Source: Actinokineospora fastidiosa (GTDB taxonomy: Bacteria; Actinomycetota; Actinomycetes; Mycobacteriales; Pseudonocardiaceae). Taken from it: a stretch of DNA of 64,000 nucleotides. The stretch is taken from contig NZ_BMRB01000001.1 in the NCBI RefSeq assembly GCF_014648415.1, positions 1,736,001-1,800,000 of the forward strand. Reading direction: 5' to 3'. The position numbers and the translations under genes were made by a program. Under the pieces are notes generated by a model that was given only the letters and a program-made list of their open reading frames with translations, was not told the origin of the DNA and ran no database searches. Shown here one piece after another: positions 1-8,585 of the stretch (the first letter of the stretch is position 1; each line of letters starts with the position of its first letter).

Positions 1-60
1 ATGGGCTTCATGGGCCTGCCCACCGACTGGCTGTCCGGCAGCGTCGCCGTCTCAGCCTGA
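1..60 (+). CDS. 3' end of an upstream gene, product unknown
   Basis: An open frame runs from the window edge to a TGA at 58-60, giving at most 19 visible C-terminal residues (ending SGSVAVSA). It is too short to identify. It sits 48 bases upstream of the first acyl carrier protein on the same strand, so it probably belongs to the same biosynthetic operon. The ATG at position 1 is not necessarily its start, because the frame is open at the left edge. Confidence 0.5.
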   Translation: MGFMGLPTDWLSGSVAVSA

Positions 61-108
61 ACCGGCGTCCCGCCGGAGGAGATCCCCACCACAGGTAAGG
101 AGAACGCC

Positions 109-345
109 GTGTTCGAGACCCTGAAGAACATCCTGGTCGACAAGCTCAAGATCAGCGGGGACCAGATCGTCGCCGAGGCCACCAAGGAGGACATCGAGCT
201 GGACTCGCTGGCCGTCGTCGAGCTGTCGCTGGTGCTGGAGAAGGAGCTGGGCCTCAAGATCAGCGACGACGAACTGATGGAGCTGGACACCGTCGGCGAG
301 ATCGTCGCCCTGATGGAGCAGCGCGCCGGGAGCGTGACGGTCTGA
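109..345 (+). CDS. Acyl carrier protein (first, type II)
   Basis: A 78-residue discrete acyl carrier protein that would hold the growing acyl chain on phosphopantetheine. The attachment motif ELDSL is visible with Ser33 as the modification site. The acidic helix II and the overall length are typical of type II FAS/PKS carriers. The start is GTG with AAGGAG upstream. Its stop overlaps the ketosynthase start (TGATG), so the two are translationally coupled and probably work as a pair. A primary-metabolism AcpP is unlikely because of the biosynthetic neighbours. Confidence 0.93.
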   Translation: MFETLKNILVDKLKISGDQIVAEATKEDIELDSLAVVELSLVLEKELGLKISDDELMELDTVGEIVALMEQRAGSVTV

Positions 346-1565
346 TGGCAGGCCCCGACGACGTCGCGGTGACCGGGCTCGGCCTGGTCACCCCCGGCGG
401 GATCGGGGTCGAGCCCAGCTGGGCGGCCGTGCTGTCGGGCCGGTCCCGCGCGGCGCACGACCCCGTCCTGGCCGACAACCCGGTGTCGATCTCCTGCCGG
501 GTGCCGGGCTTCGACCCCGCCGAGCGGCTGGGCGGGCGCAAGGCCCACCGGCTGGACCGGTTCGTCCAGCTGGCCCTCGTGGCCGCGCACGAGGCGGTCG
601 CCGACGCCGGGCTCGACACCGAGACGTGGGACGGCGCCCGGGTCGGGGTGGTCATCGGCAGCGCGGGCGGTGGGGCGGAGACGTTCGAGGCCAACCACAG
701 GGTCCTCCTCGAGGAGAACCCGGCCTGGGTCTCGCCGCTGCTGCTGCCGATGCACCTGTCCAACATGGCCGCAGGCCAGGTGGCGATGGAGTTCGGCGCG
801 CGAGGGCCGAACATGGTGGTGGCCACGGCCTGCGCGTCCGGGGCCACCGCCATCGGCATCGCCCGCGACCTGCTGGTCATGGACCGCTGCGACATCGTGC
901 TCGCCGGTGGCACCGAGGCCCTGCTCAACCCGGTGACCATGGCCGGTTTCGCCCGCATGGGCGCGCTGTCCAAACGGGAGGAGGCCGGGCTCGCGTCCCG
1001 CCCGTTCGACATCGACCGCGACGGGTTCGTCGGCGCGGAGGGCGCGGGGATGATGGTGCTGGAGCGGGTGCCCGACGCCGTGGCGGCGGGCAGACGCGTC
1101 CGGGGCAGGGTGCTGGGCTACGGCGCCACCGCCGACGCCCACCACGTCACCTCGCCCGACCCCGGCGGGGTCGGCGTCCAGGCCGCGATCCAGGCGGCGC
1201 TGGCCGAGGCGGGCGCGTCGGCGCGCGATGTCGTGCACGTCAACGCGCACGGCACGTCCACGCCGCTCAACGACCTGGTCGAGGCGCAGGTGCTCGCCAG
1301 GGTGCTGCCGAACCGGCCGGTCGTGAGCTCGACCAAGGGCGTCACCGGGCACATGATGGGCGCCGCGGGCGCGGCCGAGGCCGTGTTCTCGGTGCTCGCC
1401 CTGGAGAACGGGCTGGCGCCGCCCACGGCGAACACCAGCAGGCTCGACCCGCGCATCGACATCGACGTGGCCTTCGAGCCGAGGCCGGTGCCGAAGGGCA
1501 TCGTGCTGAGCAACTCCTTCGGGTTCGGCGGGCAGAACGCGGTGCTGGCCATCGCGGCCGCCTGA
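345..1565 (+). CDS. Beta-ketoacyl-ACP synthase II (FabF-type ketosynthase)
   Basis: A 406-residue condensing enzyme of the FabF/KAS II family, which joins malonyl-ACP to an acyl chain. The catalytic Cys is intact (TACASG, Cys163), as are the two histidines (NAHGTST, about His302, and GHMMGAAG, about His336) and a C-terminal NSFGFGG loop. It is therefore predicted to be active, unlike a chain-length-factor partner, and no such partner is adjacent. It is coupled to the upstream ACP. A hairpin follows directly, so the ACP-KS pair may be a separate transcript from the PKS operon. FAS housekeeping KASII is the alternative, but its position argues for a dedicated pathway enzyme. Confidence 0.92.
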   Translation: MAGPDDVAVTGLGLVTPGGIGVEPSWAAVLSGRSRAAHDPVLADNPVSISCRVPGFDPAERLGGRKAHRLDRFVQLALVAAHEAVADAGLDTETWDGARVGVVIGSAGGGAETFEANHRVLLEENPAWVSPLLLPMHLSNMAAGQVAMEFGARGPNMVVATACASGATAIGIARDLLVMDRCDIVLAGGTEALLNPVTMAGFARMGALSKREEAGLASRPFDIDRDGFVGAEGAGMMVLERVPDAVAAGRRVRGRVLGYGATADAHHVTSPDPGGVGVQAAIQAALAEAGASARDVVHVNAHGTSTPLNDLVEAQVLARVLPNRPVVSSTKGVTGHMMGAAGAAEAVFSVLALENGLAPPTANTSRLDPRIDIDVAFEPRPVPKGIVLSNSFGFGGQNAVLAIAAA

Positions 1566-1576
1566 CCCCGTGCCCC

Positions 1577-1613
1577 GACGGGGGTCGTGCGCCTCGAGCG
1601 CGCGGCCCCCGTC
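1577..1613 (+). terminator. Hairpin after the ketosynthase gene
   Basis: Perfect 8-bp arms GACGGGGG (1577-1584) and CCCCCGTC (1606-1613), with further GC-rich pairing inside. It begins 12 bases after the KS stop. There is no clear T tract. It overlaps the first repeat of the proposed activator site for the next operon. Confidence 0.5.
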
Positions 1614-1653
1614 AGCTGTGTTTCAGGGTCCGATCAGGACCCCATTGTTGGAT
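1611..1653 (+). promoter_or_regulatory. Candidate SARP operator and promoter for the ACP-PKS operon
   Basis: Three heptamers sit exactly 11 bases apart: GTCAGCT (1611), TTCAGGG (1622) and ATCAGGA (1633), all sharing TCAG. Eight bases after the last one is TTGGAT (1648-1653), five of six matches to the Streptomyces -10 form TAGGAT. SARP activators are known to bind 11-bp-spaced heptamer repeats whose last copy lies 8 bp upstream of the -10 box, so the geometry fits exactly. Transcription would start near 1660, ahead of the ATG at 1705. Confidence 0.6.
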
Positions 1654-1704
1654 TGCCGCGACATGAACCGCGCGCCGGACCACTTTTCCCTCCCGGAGGC
1701 CGCC

Positions 1705-2097
1705 ATGACCGCACCCACCGTCGAGGCGCTGCTCGCGCTCCCCGCCTCGGAACGCGCCGACGCCCTGGAGGCGACCGTCGTCGCCGAGTTCCGCGCGGCG
1801 ATGCTGATGGACGAGACCGAGACGCTGCCGCTGGACAAGGCGTTCTTCGAACTCGGTCTGACCTCCTTACGCATCACCGACATCAAGCGCCGCCTCGAGG
1901 CCGCGCTGGACTGCGAGATCAGCGCCAACGCGCTGTTCAACCGGCCCACCGTGCGCGAGCTGGTCGCGTACCTGATGTCCGACGTGCTGGTCGAGGTGTT
2001 CCCGGCGGCCGCGAGCCCCTCGGCCGCCGCGTCCGGGGTGAGCGCGTCCGACAAGGCGCTCGTCGACGACCTGCTCCAGGACCTCTACCGGGCGTAA
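1705..2097 (+). CDS. Acyl carrier protein (second) with C-terminal docking-like tail
   Basis: A 130-residue carrier protein. The phosphopantetheine site is Ser54 in ELGLTSLR, where Thr replaces the usual Asp before the Ser, a form common in PKS and NRPS carriers. After the carrier fold there is a Pro/Ala/Ser-rich linker and a short acidic helix (ALVDDLLQDLYRA). This resembles a C-terminal docking element that could pair with the helical N-terminus of the adjacent PKS. The start at 1705 has GGAGG six bases upstream; an ATG at 1663 lacks one. Codon 55, next to the active Ser, is TTA (1867-1869), so translation may depend on bldA tRNA. It likely delivers or receives the chain at the PKS. Confidence 0.88.
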   Translation: MTAPTVEALLALPASERADALEATVVAEFRAAMLMDETETLPLDKAFFELGLTSLRITDIKRRLEAALDCEISANALFNRPTVRELVAYLMSDVLVEVFPAAASPSAAASGVSASDKALVDDLLQDLYRA

Positions 2098-2107
2098 GGG
2101 ACTAACC

Positions 2108-5100
2108 ATGACTGAGCCGGACCTGCGCGCCACCGTCGCGCGTCAGCAGGCGACCATCCGCGAGCTGATGCTGGAGAAGTACGAGCCGATCGCGATCGTC
2201 GGCATCGGGCTGCGCTTCCCCGGCGAGACCCGCACCCCAGCCGAGTTCGCCGAGTTCCTGCGGGAGGGGCGCTCCGGCATCGGACCGCTGCCCCGCGACC
2301 GCTGGGACTTCGACACCTACGCCCCGACCGGCGAGTCCGAGCCGGGCAAGATCCGCGCGGAGAACGGCGGCTACCTGGAGCGGCTGGACCAGTTCGACGC
2401 GCCGTTCTTCAACATCTCGCCGAAAGAGGCCCAGTACATGGACCCCCAGCAGCGGCTGCTGCTGGAGACGTCCTGGGAGGCGCTCGAACACGCCAACATC
2501 GACCCCACCCCGCTGCGCAAGGGCACCGGCGGGGTCTACGTCGGGGCCAGCTCGATCGACTACGCCTTCGAGATGGACCAGCTGGCCCCCGCCGAGCTCG
2601 ACGGGCACCTGGCCTCCGGCGTCACGTTCTTCCCGCTGTCCGGGCGGCTGTCGTACTTCCTGGGCTGGCACGGCCCCTGCATGACGGTCGACACCGCGTG
2701 CGCGTCCGGCCTGACCGCCATCCACCTGGCAGTCAAGGGACTGCGCTCGGGGGAGTGCGAGATCGCCCTGGCGGGCGGGGTCAACGCGCTGCACCACCCG
2801 CGCACGCAGGTGATCTTCTCCGCGGCGAACATGCTGGCCCCCGACGGCCGGTGCAAGACCTTCGACGAGGCCGCCGACGGCTACGCCCGCGCCGAGGGCT
2901 GCGGAATGCTGGTCCTCAAGCGCCTCTCCGACGCCCGCCGCGACGGCGACACCGTGCTCGCGCTGGTCCGCGGGTCCGCCGTCGGCCAGGACGGCGACAG
3001 CGCGGGCCTGACCGTGCCGAACGGGCCCGCGCAGGAGAAGGTCATGCGCGCGGCGATCGCCGCGGCCGCGCTGGAGCCCAAGGACATCTCCTACGTCGAG
3101 GCGCACGGCACCGGCACCCCGCTGGGCGACCCGATCGAGATGGGCGCCATCGCCGACGTCTTCCGCGACTCGCACACGAGCGCCGCGCCGATCCCGGTCG
3201 GCTCGGTGAAGACGAACCTCGGCCACATGGAGCCGGTCGCAGGCGTGGTCGGCGTGATCAAGACCGTGCTGCAGATGCGCGAGTCCACGATCTTCCCGCA
3301 CCTGAACCTGACGACGCTGTCCGGCCGCATCCCGTGGTCGAGCTACCCGGTGGAGATCCCGACCGAGTGCCGCCCGTGGACCGCCGAGGTCAAGCGCGCG
3401 CTGGTCAACAGCTTCGGCTTCGGCGGAACGATCTCCGCCGCGGTCATCGAGCAGGCCCCGCCCGCTCCCGTGCGCGCCGTCGAGCCGATGCCGGAGGCCG
3501 GGACGGTCTTCGCGCTGTCGGCCAAGAACCGGCGGTCGCTGGCCGGGCAGATCGCCCGGTACCGCGAGTACCTGGCCGAGCACCCGGACGTCGACATCGC
3601 CGAGCTGGCCCGCACGGCCACGACCGGCCGCGCGCACTTCCCGCTGCGGGTCGCCGGGCTCGTCCGCGACGCCGCCGGGCTCGACGCGTTCCTGGAGCGC
3701 CAGGGCGATGTGTCGGTGCCGGAGGCGCGCAAGCTGGCGTTCCTGTTCACCGGGCAGGGCTCGCAGTACCTGGGCATGGGCGCGACGCTGTACCGCGACT
3801 ACCCGCTGTTCGCCGCGACCGTGGACGAGATCGACGCGCTGTTCGCGCCGCTGCTCGGCCGCTCGGTGCGCGCGCTGCTGCTCGGTGACGCCGAGGACGG
3901 CGTGATCGACCAGACCCGCTACACCCAGGCGTCGCTGTTCACCCTGGAGTACGCGCTGGCCCAGCTGTGGATCTCCTGGGGCGCGCGGCCCACCGCGCTG
4001 ATCGGCCACAGCATCGGCGAGGTCGTCGCGGCCACGGTCGCGGGCCTGTTCACCCTGCCCGACGCGGTCAAGCTGGTCGCGGCCCGCGGGCGGCTCATGC
4101 AGTCGGTGAGCGCGCCGGGCGGGATGGTCGCGGTGACCGCGCCCGCGTCGGACGTGGAGCCGCTGCTGGAGGGCTACGCCGACCTGGCGATGGCCGCCTA
4201 CAACGCGCCGTCGCAGTGCGTGGTGTCGGGCGGGGCGGACTCGCTGGCCGAGGTCGTCGCGGCCCTGGAGGAGCGCGGCGTCAAGGCCAAGGCGCTCGCG
4301 GTCTCGCACGCCTTCCACTCGCCGCTGATGGCCGAGGTGTTCGACGAGTTCCGCGCGGTCTTCGCCGACATCGCCTTCCACGAGCCCAAGCTGACGCTGA
4401 TCTCCAACCTGACCGGCAAGGTCGCCCGCTTCGGCCAGATCTCCAAGCCGGACTACTGGGTGCGCCACATCGGCGAGGCGGTCAACTTCGCCGCCGGGAT
4501 GGCCGCGCTGGAGCGGCGCGGCAAGCACGTGTTCATCGAGGTCGGGCCGTCGGCGCAGCTGTCGGGCCTGGCGAAGAAGTGCGTCGACGCCGACGAGCAC
4601 CGCTGGCTGACCAGCGTGCACGCCAAGGACCCCGAGGGCGCCACGATCCGCAAGTCCGTCGCCCAGCTCTACACCGCGGGCCTCCCGGTCGACTGGGCAG
4701 CCTTCCACGGCGTCCCCGCGACCCCGCTGACGCTGCCGACCTACGCCTTCGACCGCAAGCGCTACTGGCTGCCCGAGGGCAAGGGCGCGCTCGTCGCCCG
4801 CTCCGGCGGGCACCCGCTGCTCGGCGCGGAGGTGGCCGCGAACGAGTTCCGGTCCTCGGTGCCCGCGTTCCCGGTGGGCGCGGTGCTGGACCTGCTGTGC
4901 GCGGTGCAGGACAAGGTGTTCGGCGAGACGTCCCGGGCGGTGAGCGGCGTGCGGCTGTTCGAGCCGCCCGCGGTCGCCGACGACGAGCTGCTCGACCTGC
5001 GCACCGTCGTCCACCCGGCCAACGGCGGCGCGCGGGTCGAGGTCTTCGCGGGGGAGTCGGCGCTGGCCACGGCCGTCATCGGCGGCGAGCCCGCGCTGGC

Positions 5101-7033
5101 GGGCATCGAGCTGTCCGACGGCATGGCCGAGGCCACGCTGCCGGTCGCCGAGCCCGCCGAGTACCTGCCCGCGTCCCTGCTCGACGACGTGTGGCGGGCC
5201 GTGCTGCCCGACGCCGCGTACCGCCCGGTGCGGGTCTCGCGGGTCGTGCTGGCGAAGAAGCCGCGCGCGGCGGAGCTGCGCGCCGTGATCCGGCGCTCGG
5301 CCGCGGTCCAGGTGGACGAGGACCTGGTGATCGACGTCCTGGTCTTTGAAGGCGCGCGGGTCGTCGCGTCGCTGGAGGGCGTCGGCCTGCGCCAGGTCGA
5401 CGCCGAGGGCCCGAGGGACTTCCTGCACCGCATGCACTGGGTCCCGATGGCCGCCGAGCCCGCCGCGGCCGAGCGCCGCGTGCTGCTCCTGGGCGCGGAG
5501 GCGCCCGAGTCGGCGCCGGTGGTGTCCTCTCTGGACGACAACCCGACCGACGTCGTCTTCTGCTGGCAGCCCGTGCCCGGCACTGGCGTGGAACGCCTGC
5601 GCGCGGAGAACGAGCACAACTTCACCCGCCTGCTGGACACGCTCAAGACCCTGGCCGACGCCAACTTCGGCCGAGGCCAGCGCCTCTGGCTCGTGACCCG
5701 CGACGGACAGACGCTCCCCGGGGACGACGCCGGGCTGCCGGTCGCGTCGACGCTGTGGGGCTTCGCGCAGGTGCTGCTCAACGAGTACCCGTCCTACCGG
5801 CCGACGCTGGTCGACACCGACCGGCTGGAGTCCGTGTTCGCCGAGGTTGCGGCCGTCGACACCGGAGACTTCCAGGTCGCCTACCGCGACGGCGAGCGGT
5901 TCGTGAAGCGGCTGCGGCCCTACCGCCCTGACCTGGAGCCGGACGTGCGCGAGACGCCCGTCCGCCCCGACCGGACCTACCTCATCACCGGCGGTCTGGG
6001 CGCGCTGGGCCTGGTGACGGCCGAGAAGCTGGTCGACCTCGGCGCGCGGCACATCGCGCTCGTCGGCCGTCGCGGCACCCCGGCAGCCGACGCCGCAGGG
6101 ATCTGGGAGCGGCTGCAGGCCAGGGCGCGGGTGCGGGTGCTCAAGGGCGACCTGAGCGACCCGGCCGACGTGGCCCGCATCGTGGGCGAGGTCGCGGGCG
6201 GGGAGCACCCGCTCGCGGGCGTCGTGCACGCGGCGGGCGGCCTGGCCGACGCGCCGATCGCGGCGCAGACCTGGGAGTCCATCGACGGGCTGTTCGGCCC
6301 GAAGGTCTACGGCTCCTGGCTGCTCCACGACGCCACCGCCGGGCTCGACCTGGACTTCTTCGTCGCGTACTCGTCGGCGGCGTCCGTGGTCGGCGGGATG
6401 TCGCAGTCCAACTACGCCGCCGCAAACGCTTTCCTCGACCAGCTCTGCCACTACCGCGCCGCCCGGGGACTGCCCGCGCTCGCGGTGAACTGGGGCCCGT
6501 GGTCGGAGGTCGGCATGTCCGCGCGGCTGTCCGACCTGCACGTCAAGGCCCTGGAGCACGAGGGCGTCTTCTACTTCACCCCGGAGAAGGCGCTGCGGGC
6601 GCTGGCCGTGCTGCTGCGCAGGCCGTGGCCGCAGGTCGCCGCGGGCGAGGTCGACTGGGCCCGGTTCACCTCGGCCAAGCCGGTCGCCAGCGGCCTGTAC
6701 TCCGAGCTGCACACCCGGGTCGAGGACGCGGGCGGGCTCGACGTCATCGCGCTGGCGGCGATGTCCACCGAGGACCGGATCGCGACCCTGCGGGAGCACA
6801 TCCGCACGACCGTGGCCCGCATCCTGCACATCGACGACCTCGCCGACGTCGACCCGAACACCGAGTTCGTCCGGCTCGGCATGGACTCGCTGGCCTCGGT
6901 CGACCTGAAGAACTCCGTCGAGAACGCGACCGGCGTGGCGCTGCCGTCCGGGGTCACCTTCGACCACCCGACGCCGACCCGGCTCGCCGAGTTCGTGAAC
7001 CAGTGCATGACAGCGTCCGTCGTGGCCGCGTGA
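2108..7033 (+). CDS. Type I polyketide synthase, KS-AT-DH*-KR-ACP
   Basis: A 1641-residue megasynthase. An N-terminal helix (about 1-25) is followed by KS (28-455; TACASG, EAHGTG and GHMEP intact) and AT (540-835; GHSIGE, and HAFHS, which indicates malonyl-CoA). A shortened DH-like segment (about 900-1100) starts HPLLGA but lacks the HxxxGxxxxP motif. Next come a structural KR half, a KR (about 1290-1465; GGLGALG, Tyr in SNYAAAN, LAD rather than a W motif, so B-type-like) and an ACP (about 1557-1625; GMDSL). There is no thioesterase. The size resembles partially reducing iterative PKSs, but a missing dehydratase is unusual for them. The discrete MaoC and FabI genes at 26 kb could supply the absent steps. 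A single modular extension is the alternative. Confidence 0.93.
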   Translation: MTEPDLRATVARQQATIRELMLEKYEPIAIVGIGLRFPGETRTPAEFAEFLREGRSGIGPLPRDRWDFDTYAPTGESEPGKIRAENGGYLERLDQFDAPFFNISPKEAQYMDPQQRLLLETSWEALEHANIDPTPLRKGTGGVYVGASSIDYAFEMDQLAPAELDGHLASGVTFFPLSGRLSYFLGWHGPCMTVDTACASGLTAIHLAVKGLRSGECEIALAGGVNALHHPRTQVIFSAANMLAPDGRCKTFDEAADGYARAEGCGMLVLKRLSDARRDGDTVLALVRGSAVGQDGDSAGLTVPNGPAQEKVMRAAIAAAALEPKDISYVEAHGTGTPLGDPIEMGAIADVFRDSHTSAAPIPVGSVKTNLGHMEPVAGVVGVIKTVLQMRESTIFPHLNLTTLSGRIPWSSYPVEIPTECRPWTAEVKRALVNSFGFGGTISAAVIEQAPPAPVRAVEPMPEAGTVFALSAKNRRSLAGQIARYREYLAEHPDVDIAELARTATTGRAHFPLRVAGLVRDAAGLDAFLERQGDVSVPEARKLAFLFTGQGSQYLGMGATLYRDYPLFAATVDEIDALFAPLLGRSVRALLLGDAEDGVIDQTRYTQASLFTLEYALAQLWISWGARPTALIGHSIGEVVAATVAGLFTLPDAVKLVAARGRLMQSVSAPGGMVAVTAPASDVEPLLEGYADLAMAAYNAPSQCVVSGGADSLAEVVAALEERGVKAKALAVSHAFHSPLMAEVFDEFRAVFADIAFHEPKLTLISNLTGKVARFGQISKPDYWVRHIGEAVNFAAGMAALERRGKHVFIEVGPSAQLSGLAKKCVDADEHRWLTSVHAKDPEGATIRKSVAQLYTAGLPVDWAAFHGVPATPLTLPTYAFDRKRYWLPEGKGALVARSGGHPLLGAEVAANEFRSSVPAFPVGAVLDLLCAVQDKVFGETSRAVSGVRLFEPPAVADDELLDLRTVVHPANGGARVEVFAGESALATAVIGGEPALAGIELSDGMAEATLPVAEPAEYLPASLLDDVWRAVLPDAAYRPVRVSRVVLAKKPRAAELRAVIRRSAAVQVDEDLVIDVLVFEGARVVASLEGVGLRQVDAEGPRDFLHRMHWVPMAAEPAAAERRVLLLGAEAPESAPVVSSLDDNPTDVVFCWQPVPGTGVERLRAENEHNFTRLLDTLKTLADANFGRGQRLWLVTRDGQTLPGDDAGLPVASTLWGFAQVLLNEYPSYRPTLVDTDRLESVFAEVAAVDTGDFQVAYRDGERFVKRLRPYRPDLEPDVRETPVRPDRTYLITGGLGALGLVTAEKLVDLGARHIALVGRRGTPAADAAGIWERLQARARVRVLKGDLSDPADVARIVGEVAGGEHPLAGVVHAAGGLADAPIAAQTWESIDGLFGPKVYGSWLLHDATAGLDLDFFVAYSSAASVVGGMSQSNYAAANAFLDQLCHYRAARGLPALAVNWGPWSEVGMSARLSDLHVKALEHEGVFYFTPEKALRALAVLLRRPWPQVAAGEVDWARFTSAKPVASGLYSELHTRVEDAGGLDVIALAAMSTEDRIATLREHIRTTVARILHIDDLADVDPNTEFVRLGMDSLASVDLKNSVENATGVALPSGVTFDHPTPTRLAEFVNQCMTASVVAA

Positions 7034-7043
7034 GGGAGCACCG

Positions 7044-8585
7044 ATGAGAGAGAACTGGACGCTGACGGCGACGTCGGCCCGGCACGCCGCCGAACGCGGC
7101 GAGCACCCCGCGATCCTCTGCGAGGACCGGGTCGTCACCTACGACCAGCTGCACCGCGAGTCCAACCGCACCGCGCACCGGCTGCTCGCCGCCGGGCTCG
7201 GCGTCGGCGACCGGGTCGCCTACCTCGGCCTGGAGTCCGAGCACTACTACGAGATCGCCCTCGGCTGCGCCAAGGCGGGGGTCGTGCTGGTCCCGGTCAA
7301 CTGGCGGCTCACCGCCGACGAGGTCGACCACATCCTGCGCGACTCCGGCGCGGCGCTGCTGTTCGTCGAGCGGGAGTTCCTGGCCATCGCGGAGAAGATC
7401 GCGGTGCCGGCGATCGTGGAGATGGACGCCGTCGCGCGCGGCGCGGGGTTCCAGGACTGGAAGGGCGACGCGTCCGCCGCCGACCTGGCCGCCGCGACCG
7501 GCCCGGACGACGCCATCCTGCAGATCTACACCAGCGGCACCACCGGCTTCCCCAAGGGCGTCGTGCTGGCCAACCGGGCGTTCTTCACCCTCCCCGCCGC
7601 CCAGGCCGAGGCCGGGGTGTCCTGGTTGGACTGGCTGCCGAGCGACCGCAGCCTGATCTCGCTGCCCGGCTTCGGGATCGCGGGCATGGGCTGGTTCATG
7701 CACGGCTTCAACGCGGGCGCGACCAACGTCGTCATGCGCATGTTCATCAGCGAGGAGGCCGTCAAGCTGATCGAGCGCGTCGGCGTCACCACGACGTTCG
7801 CCGCGCCCGCCATGCTGCAGATGATGATCGAGGAGCGCGGCGTCACCCGCGAGACCTTCCGGTCGCTGCGCAAGGTCGCCTACGGCGCCGCGCCGATCTC
7901 CTCGGAGCTGCTCGAGCGGCTGATCGACATGATGGGCTGCGAGTTCGCCCAGATCTACGCCGCCACCGAGACCGGCACCTGCGCGGTGTGCCTGCCGCCG
8001 GAGGACCACGTGCCGGGCAGCCCGCTGCTCAAGGCCGCTGGCAAGGCCTGCCCCGGCCACGAGCTCAAGGTGATCGACCCGGCTGGCAACGAGCTGCCGC
8101 CCGGGGAGATCGGGCAGGTGTGCATCAGGACGCCCGCGCACATGCTCGGGTACTGGAACCTGCCGGAGGCCACGGCCAAGACGCTGGTCGGCGACTGGCT
8201 GCACATGGGCGACGCCGGTTATCTCGACGAGAACGGCTACGTCTACCTCTGCGACCGGATCAACGACACGATCATCCAGGGCGGGCAGAACATCTACCCG
8301 GCCGAGATCGAGCGCGCGCTGGCCGGGCACCCCGCCGTGCAGGACTCCGCGGTGATCGGCCTGCCGCACCCGCTGTGGGGCGAGGCCGTGCACGCCTGCG
8401 TCGTGCTGCGGCCCGGGGAGACCGCGACCGCGCGCGAGCTGATGGTGTACCTGTCCGGCCGCATCGCCGACTACAAGATCCCCACCGAGTGGGAGTTCCC
8501 GGACTCCGTGCCGCGCAACCCGTCCGGGAAGATCCTGCGCCGCGTGCTGCGCGAGGAGCGCATGACCGAAAGGGCATCCCGATGA
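7044..8585 (+). CDS. AMP-dependent acyl-CoA/acyl-ACP ligase
   Basis: A 513-residue member of the ANL adenylating superfamily, which activates a carboxylic acid as acyl-AMP and transfers it to CoA or a carrier protein. The P-loop YTSGTTGFPKG, the ATE motif (YAATETGT), the hinge region (CDRINDTIIQGGQNIYP) and the C-terminal catalytic Lys in NPSGKILRR are all present. The start follows GAGGGAG by six bases and lies 10 bases after the PKS stop; its own stop overlaps the next gene (ATGA). It may load a free acid onto one of the two discrete ACPs or release the product as a CoA thioester. The substrate cannot be read from the sequence. Confidence 0.9.
   Translation: MRENWTLTATSARHAAERGEHPAILCEDRVVTYDQLHRESNRTAHRLLAAGLGVGDRVAYLGLESEHYYEIALGCAKAGVVLVPVNWRLTADEVDHILRDSGAALLFVEREFLAIAEKIAVPAIVEMDAVARGAGFQDWKGDASAADLAAATGPDDAILQIYTSGTTGFPKGVVLANRAFFTLPAAQAEAGVSWLDWLPSDRSLISLPGFGIAGMGWFMHGFNAGATNVVMRMFISEEAVKLIERVGVTTTFAAPAMLQMMIEERGVTRETFRSLRKVAYGAAPISSELLERLIDMMGCEFAQIYAATETGTCAVCLPPEDHVPGSPLLKAAGKACPGHELKVIDPAGNELPPGEIGQVCIRTPAHMLGYWNLPEATAKTLVGDWLHMGDAGYLDENGYVYLCDRINDTIIQGGQNIYPAEIERALAGHPAVQDSAVIGLPHPLWGEAVHACVVLRPGETATARELMVYLSGRIADYKIPTEWEFPDSVPRNPSGKILRRVLREERMTERASR

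Noticed and set aside
345-1565. KS as a decarboxylating partner of an HMG-CoA-synthase beta-branching cassette
   Set aside because: The active-site Cys is intact and no HMG synthase or enoyl-CoA hydratase pair is visible in the window; the upstream gene is too truncated to judge.
2102-7138. Continuous open frame of 1678 codons antisense to the PKS
   Set aside because: Its composition (Arg, Gly, Asp, His-rich, low complexity) is the mirror of GC-rich third positions in the real PKS gene; no domain is visible.
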